64,000 nucleotides of DNA, taken from NCBI RefSeq assembly GCF_027533645.1, contig NZ_JAQAGY010000010.1, positions 1 through 64,000 on the forward strand, in the 5' to 3' direction. The DNA comes from Paenibacillus caseinilyticus. Its GTDB lineage: Bacteria > Bacillota > Bacilli > Paenibacillales > NBRC-103111. A program made the position numbers and the translations under genes. The notes beneath the pieces are model-generated. The model was not told where the DNA came from and made no database searches. It saw nothing but the letters and a program-made list of their open reading frames with translations. Shown one piece after another: positions 57,651-64,000 of the stretch (positions are counted from its first letter, which is position 1; every line of letters starts with the position of its first letter).

Positions 57651-58979
57651 ATGAAAAAACCGATCACGGCACTGCTCTCGCTCGCACTGGTGCTCACTTC
57701 CGCAGGCTGCGGCGGAACGGCTCCGTCCGGAGGGAATGCGGCGGATGGCGGCACGGCAGCCAAAACCGAAAACGCTTCCGGAAGCAGCGAGCCGGTCAAG
57801 CTGCGGATGGCTTGGTGGGGCGGCCAGGCGCGCCACGATTATACTCTTAAGGTGATCGAACTCTATCAGCAGAAACACCCGAATGTGAAGATCGAAGCGG
57901 AGTATGCCTCCTTCGACGACTACTGGAAGAAGCTCGCTCCTCAAGCTGCGGCCAACGGGCTGCCGGACATTCTCCAGATGGATATCTCCTACTTGACCCA
58001 ATATGGCGGACGCGGCCAGCTGGAGGACCTGACGCCTTACACGAAGAACGGCACGATCGACGTCAGCTCGGTTTCCCCGAATATCCTCTCCGGCGGCCAG
58101 CTGGACGGCAAGCTGTACGCGATGACCACGGGTGTGAACGCACTGGCTCACCTGATGGATTTTGAGATGCTGAAGAAGATTGGCGCCGAGCCGCCGAAGA
58201 AGGATTGGACTTGGGATGATCTCGAGCAGATCGCAATCAAGGCCAAGGCGGCAGGGAAGTTCATGGGCGGCTACCGTCCGGACGTATTCTTCTCCTACTA
58301 CCTGAGAACCGTCGACCAGAAGCTGTACAGCGCCGACGGCTCTACGCTTGGGTACACGGACGACAAGCACTTCGTCGATTACTTCAAGCGACAGCAGAAG
58401 TGGTATGAAGCCGGCTACTATCTCACGCTCGACAAGGAAGCGCAGAAGAAGGGCACGCCGGAGGACGATGAAGTGACGCTGGGCAACTCGTTCACCTCGA
58501 ACGGCTGGTCGAACCAGTACATCGGTCTCGTCAATGCAGCGAAGCGTCCGCTGGAGCTGCAGCCGATGGTTGGCCCGAACGCCAACAAGGGGATGTTCCT
58601 GAAGCCAAGCATGTATCTCTCCGTGACGAAGAGCTCCAAGAATAAGGAAGAGGCCGCGAAGTTCATCGACTTCTTCATCAATGACATCGAAGCGAACAAG
58701 ATTATCAAGGGCGAGCGCGGCGTTCCGGTCTCCTCCAAGGTGAAGGAAGCGCTGAAGCCGCTGCTGAAGCCGGAAGAAGTGAAGGTCTTCGACTATGTCG
58801 CCTGGGCCGAGCAGAACTCCTCGCCGATGGATCCTCCGAACCCGATCGGCTCCATTGAGATCGAGAAGCTGCTGAAGGATCTGAATGAGCAGATGATGTA
58901 CAAGAAGATCACGCCGGAAGACGCGGCCGCGAAGTTCCGTAAGGATGCGACTGCGATCCTCGCGAAGAATAAGAAGTAA
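57651..58979 (+). CDS. Sugar ABC transporter binding lipoprotein
   Basis: A 442-residue family-1 solute-binding lipoprotein with signal MKKPITALLSLALVLTSAGC (lipid Cys20). The body (LRMAWWGGQARHDYTLKVIE, GLPDILQMDISYLTQYGGRG) matches oligosaccharide binders of rhamnogalacturonan loci. AGGGGAGG precedes the ATG, and the 176-bp gap upstream presumably carries the regulator's target promoter. A strong terminator follows, so the permease genes at 60315 probably have their own promoter. Confidence 0.92.
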   Translation: MKKPITALLSLALVLTSAGCGGTAPSGGNAADGGTAAKTENASGSSEPVKLRMAWWGGQARHDYTLKVIELYQQKHPNVKIEAEYASFDDYWKKLAPQAAANGLPDILQMDISYLTQYGGRGQLEDLTPYTKNGTIDVSSVSPNILSGGQLDGKLYAMTTGVNALAHLMDFEMLKKIGAEPPKKDWTWDDLEQIAIKAKAAGKFMGGYRPDVFFSYYLRTVDQKLYSADGSTLGYTDDKHFVDYFKRQQKWYEAGYYLTLDKEAQKKGTPEDDEVTLGNSFTSNGWSNQYIGLVNAAKRPLELQPMVGPNANKGMFLKPSMYLSVTKSSKNKEEAAKFIDFFINDIEANKIIKGERGVPVSSKVKEALKPLLKPEEVKVFDYVAWAEQNSSPMDPPNPIGSIEIEKLLKDLNEQMMYKKITPEDAAAKFRKDATAILAKNKK

Positions 58980-58992
58980 GGCAAGAGGGAAG

Positions 58993-59027
58993 AGGCTCTG
59001 CGCTAACCTAAGCGCAGAGCCTTTTTG
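58993..59027 (+). terminator. Intrinsic terminator after the binding-protein gene
   Basis: GGCTCTGCGCTT-type stem: GGCTCTGCGCT, AACCTA, AGCGCAGAGCC, then TTTTTG. Binding-protein mRNA is thus separated from the permeases. Confidence 0.9.
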
Positions 59028-59062
59028 CGCGCCCCGCCGTGCTGTCTCAGCGAGCAGCAGTC

Positions 59063-59305
59063 CTAGTAGCTGCGGATCCAGGAGACGACGAAGGCGAGAA
59101 GCGCCGAAGCGGGAATCAAGGTGGGGAGAACCCCGAGGATGCCGGCATAGGAGACAAAAAACGCGCCGAAGCCCACGGTGGCGAGCAGGAGGAAGACCAC
59201 CATGAAAAAATGGAAAAGACACTTGCCCGCGCTCATTCCAGGACCGCCCCGCTTATCGAAGCGGGCGGAGAAATCTTTGTCCCCACACTGTGATGAATAC
59301 ACCAA
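59063..59305 (-). CDS. Small membrane protein
   Basis: Up to 80 residues, with two membrane helices (LFHFFMVVFLLLATVGFGAF and GVLPTLIPASALLAFVVSW). TTG at 59305 has AGGG at 7 nt and is taken as start; an ATG at 59236 would give a 57-residue form with a weaker ribosome-binding site. Function unknown. It interrupts the plus-strand sugar locus together with the next gene. Confidence 0.55.
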   Translation of the reverse strand: MVYSSQCGDKDFSARFDKRGGPGMSAGKCLFHFFMVVFLLLATVGFGAFFVSYAGILGVLPTLIPASALLAFVVSWIRSY

Positions 59306-59324
59306 GAATCATCCCTCCTCCGGT

Positions 59325-60008
59325 TTAGAGATAAGTATACACCACCTTCACCGAGGCCGTAACCTGCAGCGTCCCGGGCTGGAGCGGCGTCACCTTACTG
59401 TCAGCGAGCATCGCGGTATGGTAAGGAACGGGCTCCGGCACGCGGCTCAGCTCTTCCACGAGCTGCGGCTGCGGGCTGAGCCGGACACTGAGCGTCCTGG
59501 CGACGGTGCCGGCCTTGCGGTACGCCTCCTGCACGGCGGCTGACAGCGCGGCGTGATAATACGGCTGCGGGTGCGCCAGGCGGAACGAGACGCTGCTCAC
59601 GGTGTTGGCTCCGCTGGCCACGGCGGTGTCGACAACGGTGCCGGCCCGGGCCGTATCGTTCAGCGTAATCTGCAGCATATGCGTGACCTTGTAGCCGGTG
59701 AAGCGCTGCTTGTTCTCCTCAAAAACATACTGCATCTCGATCCGGTAGTCCACCGTGGCGATCGCGTCTCTCGGCAGGGGCAGGGCCGTCAGGGAGGCAA
59801 TCACCCGGGCGGAGGCCTCACGATTCGCGGCCTGCGCTTCGGTCAGGCTCAGGTTCTCTGTAACGACGCCGAGCACGATCACCGCCCGGTCGGGCTCGGC
59901 GGAGACGGACGCTTCGCCCGTCACTTCGATCCGGCCGGGCCCAGGCTGCCGGTACAACGCCCCCGCAGGGGGCTGGGGAACCGCAGCGTAGAAGGGAGGG
60001 GATGGCAT
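59325..60008 (-). CDS. SIMPL-domain (DUF541) protein
   Basis: A 227-residue protein with the SIMPL/DUF541 fold: IEVTGEASVSAEPDRAVIVL at the start of the domain, YRIEMQYVFEENKQRFTGYK in the middle, and the final LQVTASVKVVYTYL strand. Family members are usually exported, but here there is no signal peptide: the N-terminus is Pro-rich (MPSPPFYAAVPQPPAGALYR). Start at 60008 has GAGGTG upstream. Function unknown. Confidence 0.82.
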   Translation of the reverse strand: MPSPPFYAAVPQPPAGALYRQPGPGRIEVTGEASVSAEPDRAVIVLGVVTENLSLTEAQAANREASARVIASLTALPLPRDAIATVDYRIEMQYVFEENKQRFTGYKVTHMLQITLNDTARAGTVVDTAVASGANTVSSVSFRLAHPQPYYHAALSAAVQEAYRKAGTVARTLSVRLSPQPQLVEELSRVPEPVPYHTAMLADSKVTPLQPGTLQVTASVKVVYTYL

Positions 60009-60314
60009 GGACAGCACCTCTTTCGGATGAAATGGTTACTTCTACTCTATTGGCGTTCTGCCCTCGTCATGCCGCCATCGGCCGAATGTCGGGTTTTTAA
60101 ACAAAGAGAGCGGTTTTTTGCCTTCAGAAGAAGTCCCGATTCTTTTATCATAAAGATATAAGATAAACGGCATCGTCCTCGCCAGGGCGATACGCGTTTA
60201 TAAAAATAACAGAGGACTCAAGGAGCGCTCGCAAGGAAGATCTTCTGTTGTTTGGCAGCACAAAGGCAGCGCTTTTCCGCTGCACACCCACACCTTATGC
60301 TAGGGGTTGAGACC

Positions 60315-61223
60315 ATGAAAGCCGTATCTTTACGCGAGAACGAAAACGTGATCGGATATGTGTTCACCGCGCCGTTCATTCTGGGGTTCCTCATCTTCAC
60401 GATGTTCCCGATTCTCTCGTCGCTGTATTATTCGTTCACGGAGTATAACCTGCTCGAAGCGCCCCGCTGGGTCGGGCTGCAGAATTACGAGAACATGTTC
60501 ACGAATGACGACAAGCTCATGAAGTCGCTGCAGGTGACGATGACGTATGTATTCGCTTCCGTGCCGCTGCGCCTTGCCTTCGCTCTGGCGGTAGCGATGA
60601 TGCTGAACACGGTAGCCAGAGGGATCGGGGCTTACCGCTCCGCTTACTACCTGCCGTCGCTCATCGGAGGCAGTGTGGCCGTATCGATCATGTGGACGCA
60701 GATCTTCGGCGACAAGGGCCTCTTCAACTCGGCGCTCGGCCTCATCGGGATTCAGAGCACTACCTCATGGATCGGCTCCCCGGACAGCGCGCTGTGGACG
60801 CTGATCGCGCTCTCTGTCTGGCAGTTCGGCTCCTCGATGCTGATCTTCCTGGCGGGCCTCAAGAACATTCCGGCAGCCATGTACGAAGCCGCCTCCGTTG
60901 ACGGTGCGAATGCGGTCCACCGGTTCTTCAAGATCACGCTGCCGCTGCTCTCGCCGATCATCCTGTTCAACCTGATCATGCAGACGATCGCCGCCTTCAT
61001 GACGTTCACGCCGGCCTACATCATCTCCCGCGGCGAGGGCGGTCCGCTCGACAATACGCTCCTGTACTCGCTCTACCTGTACCGCCGGGCGTTCCAGTTC
61101 TTCGAGATGGGCTATGCCTCCGCCATGGCATGGGTCATGCTGATCCTCGTCGGCCTGATTACGCTGCTCATCTTCCAGACATCGAAGTTCTGGGTCCACT
61201 ACGAAGCGAAAGGGGACAAATAA
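60315..61223 (+). CDS. CUT1 sugar ABC permease (MalF type)
   Basis: A 302-residue permease with six membrane helices and EAA loop [20 protein letters not shown]. The start [20 protein letters not shown] is typical. ATG at 60315 has AGGGG upstream; the longer ORF start at 60252 has none. Its stop is one base before the next gene. With the next permease and the binding protein at 57651 it forms an importer lacking its own ATPase. Confidence 0.92.
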   Translation: MKAVSLRENENVIGYVFTAPFILGFLIFTMFPILSSLYYSFTEYNLLEAPRWVGLQNYENMFTNDDKLMKSLQVTMTYVFASVPLRLAFALAVAMMLNTVARGIGAYRSAYYLPSLIGGSVAVSIMWTQIFGDKGLFNSALGLIGIQSTTSWIGSPDSALWTLIALSVWQFGSSMLIFLAGLKNIPAAMYEAASVDGANAVHRFFKITLPLLSPIILFNLIMQTIAAFMTFTPAYIISRGEGGPLDNTLLYSLYLYRRAFQFFEMGYASAMAWVMLILVGLITLLIFQTSKFWVHYEAKGDK

Positions 61224-61224
61224 C

Positions 61225-62121
61225 ATGGCCATGAGCATGAACAGCACGAAACCGATCGCGAAGTCCCGGCGCAGCTCGCAGGCCTGGAGCGCGAAGCGTC
61301 TGAAGCCGCTCTTCTATCACCTGATCGTCGGCGGCTTGGCCCTGGCGATGATCTATCCGATCCTGTGGCTCGCCAGTTCTTCCCTGAAGCCGAACGCGGA
61401 GATCTTCTCGAACGCCTACAGCTTGATCCCGAGCACGCTGGACTTCTCGAACTATGCCAGCGGCTGGAAGGGCTTTGCCGGCACGACGTTCGGCACCTTC
61501 TTCAAGAATTCCTTCATCATTGTCATCATCTCGACGATCGGCGCGGTGGCCTCGTCGGCGCTCGTCGCCTACGGGTTCGCCCGGATCAACTTCAAGTTCA
61601 AGAATTTCTGGTTCGCCTGCGTCATGATGACGATGATGCTGCCGCACGACGTAACGGTCATCCCGCAGTACGTCATGTTCGCGAAGCTCGGCTGGCTGTC
61701 GTCGTTCAAGCCGCTCATCGTGCCGAACTTCTTCGCGACGCCGTTCTTTATCTTCCTCATTATGCAGTTCATCCGCACGATTCCGCCGGAGCTCGACGAG
61801 GCGGCGAAGATGGACGGCTGCTCCAAGTACGGCATCTTTTTCAAAGTCGTGGTGCCTCTGATCGTACCTGCCCTCGTCACCTCGACGATCTTCTCCTTCT
61901 ACTGGAGATGGGATGACTTCATCAACCCGCTCTTGTACCTGAACCGTCCGGAGCTCTACCCGGTATCGCTGGCGCTCAAGCTGTTCCTCGATGCCGAGTC
62001 CATCAACAACTGGGGCGGGATGTTCGCCATGGCGACACTGTCGCTGCTTCCTATCGTCATCGTGTTCTTCGTCTTCCAGAAATATATCGTGGAAGGCATC
62101 TCCACCAGCGGTCTGAAATAA
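61225..62121 (+). CDS. CUT1 sugar ABC permease (MalG type)
   Basis: A 298-residue permease with six membrane helices and EAA loop [20 protein letters not shown]. Ends EGISTSGLK, the family's standard C-terminus. GGGGAC upstream lies within the end of the previous gene. Together with 60315 it imports the saccharide cleaved by the downstream GH105 enzyme. Confidence 0.92.
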   Translation: MAMSMNSTKPIAKSRRSSQAWSAKRLKPLFYHLIVGGLALAMIYPILWLASSSLKPNAEIFSNAYSLIPSTLDFSNYASGWKGFAGTTFGTFFKNSFIIVIISTIGAVASSALVAYGFARINFKFKNFWFACVMMTMMLPHDVTVIPQYVMFAKLGWLSSFKPLIVPNFFATPFFIFLIMQFIRTIPPELDEAAKMDGCSKYGIFFKVVVPLIVPALVTSTIFSFYWRWDDFINPLLYLNRPELYPVSLALKLFLDAESINNWGGMFAMATLSLLPIVIVFFVFQKYIVEGISTSGLK

Positions 62122-62242
62122 GGGCGCCCGAGGCACTTCAGGCTCAGAGAACCAGCCCAATTAGAGAACCAGCCTGATTAGAGAATGTAGAGAGTAGTGA
62201 AAATCGATGAGTACAGAGACAACTAAAGGAGAGAGAGACGAA

Positions 62243-63268
62243 ATGCCCCCACTCAAATTCGAAGAAGCCCATATCCGCAAGGTGATCGACGCTGTAGTTG
62301 AACGCACATTCCAGATGGATTTCAACTGGGATTGGCCGGGCGGCGTAGCCTTCTACGGAGTTACCGAAGCCTATGAAGCCACCGGGGAGAAAAAATACAT
62401 GGAGCTGCTCAAAACCTGGGTCGACGAGCAGCTCGACGACGGCCTGCCAAAGCTATCGGTCAACGCGGTGTCCATCGGGCATTCGCTGCTCTCCCTGTAC
62501 AAATACACAGGCGAAGAGCGCTACATTCAGGTAGCGACCGAGATGGCCGAGTACCTCACACACGAAGCGGTGCGCTTCGCTGACGGGATCTTCCAGCATA
62601 CGGTGAATTCCGAGACCTACAACTTCCCGCAGCAGGCTTGGGTCGACACGATGTTCATGGCCGGCTACTTCCTCATCCGCATCGGGGGTATGCTTGGCCG
62701 CCAGGATTACCTTGAAGACGGGATCAAGCAGTACCACGGCCACGAGAACTTCCTGCAGGATCCGAAGACGAACCTGTACTACCACGGCTGGGACCATATC
62801 CAGCAGAGCCACATGTCCGGCATCTACTGGGCACGCGGCAACTCGTGGGCAGCGATCACGATGGCCCGGGCGCTCGAGATCATTCCGGTGCAGCACCCGT
62901 CCTTCATGATCATCGAAGGCTCGCTGCGCGACCAGCTTAGCGCCCTTGTGCGGCTGCAGGGCGAAGACGGCCTGTGGCATACGGTCCTGACCGATCCGGA
63001 ATCCTACACCGAGACTTCCGGCTCGGCAGGCATTGCGGCGGCGCTGCTGTCGAAGGGCCGGCTGTACAACAAATACGTCAACCCGGCGATCGACGGCCTC
63101 CTAGGCCGCATCGGCGAAGACGGCAGCGTGAACGGCGTGTCGGCCGGCACGGCCGTCATGAACGATGCGCAGGGCTACCGCGAAGTGCCTCATAAGCGCC
63201 TTCAGGGCTGGGGACAGGGCCTCGCGCTGACATTCCTCGCCTCACTGCTCGCGCGCCAGGATTGGTAG
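62243..63268 (+). CDS. GH105 unsaturated rhamnogalacturonyl hydrolase (YteR-like)
   Basis: A 341-residue alpha6/alpha6-barrel enzyme that removes the unsaturated galacturonic residue left by rhamnogalacturonan lyases, acting in the cytoplasm (no signal peptide). The catalytic Asp135 sits in QAWVDTMFMAGYFL; other family blocks are YHGWDHIQQSHMSGIYWARG and QGWGQGLAL. AAAGGAGAG precedes the ATG at 62243; an ATG 36 bp upstream has no ribosome-binding site. It lies downstream of the permeases and upstream of the esterase. Confidence 0.92.
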   Translation: MPPLKFEEAHIRKVIDAVVERTFQMDFNWDWPGGVAFYGVTEAYEATGEKKYMELLKTWVDEQLDDGLPKLSVNAVSIGHSLLSLYKYTGEERYIQVATEMAEYLTHEAVRFADGIFQHTVNSETYNFPQQAWVDTMFMAGYFLIRIGGMLGRQDYLEDGIKQYHGHENFLQDPKTNLYYHGWDHIQQSHMSGIYWARGNSWAAITMARALEIIPVQHPSFMIIEGSLRDQLSALVRLQGEDGLWHTVLTDPESYTETSGSAGIAAALLSKGRLYNKYVNPAIDGLLGRIGEDGSVNGVSAGTAVMNDAQGYREVPHKRLQGWGQGLALTFLASLLARQDW

Positions 63269-63318
63269 GAGCGTACAAGCTGCCCGCCGTCCGTTAGCCC
63301 AAAGGAGGAGAATACGGT

Positions 63319-64000
63319 ATGCCGCCGCTTTATCAGTTCGATTTTGGCTCAGGTGCTCCTGAGCCGGGGTATATGAAGGTCACGCACGAATCCCTCTACC
63401 GCGAGGATCTCGGGTACGGGTTCACGGACCTGTCCCGGGTCGCCTCACGGGAGCGGGGGGAGCAGGGTGCCCTGCGGGGAGGCTTCTGCATCCCGCTCGG
63501 CACGGCTTTCATCGTCAATGTGCCGAGCGGCAATTATGATGTCGCCCTGACGATCGGAGATGCGATCGCCCCGACCGAGACGACCGTGAAGGCGGGCTCC
63601 GGGCGCCTCATGCTTCACAAGGTGCGGACGGAAGCGGGACAGTTCACCAGACGCAGCTTTGCCGTGCATGTGCATGACGGCAGGCTGCGGCTTGTGTTCT
63701 CCGGCTCCGCGCCAAGGATCAACGCGCTGGTGGTCACGCCGTCGCCGAACACGACGACCGTGTTCCTCGTCGGGGATTCGACGGTGACCGACGAAGCGGA
63801 GGACAACTTCCCGTACGCCGGCTGGGGCATGATGCTGCCCCATTATTTCAAGCCGGGTGTGGCTGTCGCGAACTATGCGAAGTCCGGCCGCAGCTCGAAG
63901 AGCTTCCATGACGAAGGGCGGCTCGCGCCGGTCTTAGCGGCGATGAAGCCCCACGACTACCTGCTGATCCAATTCGGGCACAACGACCAGAAGACGGATG
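63319..64000 (+). CDS. SGNH-type rhamnogalacturonan acetylesterase, 5' part (runs off the right edge)
   Basis: 227 residues visible. An N-terminal beta domain of about 145 residues (GSGAPEPGYMKVTHESLYRE) precedes the SGNH hydrolase: block I VGDSTVTDE with nucleophile Ser154, a Gly block in YAKSGRSSKSF and block III FGHNDQ at the window edge. This is the RhgT/YesY two-domain layout; the enzyme removes acetyl groups from rhamnogalacturonan oligosaccharides. No signal peptide, so probably cytoplasmic. AAAGGAGGAG precedes the ATG. The catalytic Asp/His block lies beyond the window. Confidence 0.88.
   Translation, partial: MPPLYQFDFGSGAPEPGYMKVTHESLYREDLGYGFTDLSRVASRERGEQGALRGGFCIPLGTAFIVNVPSGNYDVALTIGDAIAPTETTVKAGSGRLMLHKVRTEAGQFTRRSFAVHVHDGRLRLVFSGSAPRINALVVTPSPNTTTVFLVGDSTVTDEAEDNFPYAGWGMMLPHYFKPGVAVANYAKSGRSSKSFHDEGRLAPVLAAMKPHDYLLIQFGHNDQKTD

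Overview
The window looks like chromosome from a GC-rich Paenibacillus or close relative. The evidence is the set of gene families: two YesM/YesN-type two-component systems next to CUT1 sugar transporters, YteA, a spore-germination gene remnant, DUF2536, a Crh-like HPr, pectin-lyase-product enzymes, strong Gram-positive ribosome-binding sites and a TxpA-like small toxin. No rRNA, tRNA or CRISPR array was recognised. Most of the window is ordinary GC-rich DNA. An AT-rich island at about 30.0-35.8 kb stands out sharply.

Layout. 0-0.2 kb: 5' end of an IS1182-type transposase. 0.3-5.4 kb: hrpB helicase, a LiaF-like membrane protein, a Crh-like protein, VanZ, DUF2536 and a broken phosphotransferase. 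5.6-12.9 kb: first sugar locus (two LplB/YtcP-type permeases, a large lipoprotein binding protein, sensor kinase, AraC-type regulator). 13-17.4 kb: small lipoprotein, two GNAT acetyltransferases, a eukaryotic-type (HIS6-like) HisA standing alone, and a type I toxin-antitoxin candidate. 17.7-25.2 kb: HelD, then PncA and PncB (nicotinamide salvage), each preceded by a short tandem repeat, then alkaline phosphatase with a C-terminal stalk domain. 25.4-29.1 kb: ABC ATPase, FtsX-like permease with a His/Glu-rich loop and a repeat-bearing lipoprotein (possibly metal-related), then a DUF421 protein. 29.2-29.5 kb: gerKB remnant, then DinB.

30.0-35.5 kb, minus strand, is the most notable system. It is a RiPP cluster with two paralogous 49-51 residue precursors, a radical SAM/SPASM maturase, an ABC exporter and an ABC-2 immunity-type transporter. 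Neither precursor was listed in its true frame among the longer ORFs. Their cores are built from overlapping Cys-x3-Asp units. That is the substrate pattern of freyrasin-type ranthipeptides (Cys-to-Asp beta-carbon thioethers made by PapB-like enzymes), but here the units interleave in a 9-residue period. The island is followed by a decayed DHHW gene, a decayed IS3-family element and a rearranged duplicate of the DUF421 gene end. These scars suggest it arrived or was reshuffled by recombination.

37.6-53.9 kb: mixed housekeeping and stress genes (membrane protein, cupin, GlsB, ArAE exporter, methyltransferase, Leu/Phe dehydrogenase, YteA, acyltransferase, second DUF421, YihY, Cu/Zn superoxide dismutase lipoprotein, GNAT plus HAD, and several tiny hydrophilic proteins). 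54.1-64 kb: second sugar locus (sensor kinase, AraC regulator, binding protein, two permeases, GH105 unsaturated uronyl hydrolase and a truncated SGNH acetylesterase), consistent with use of acetylated rhamnogalacturonan fragments.
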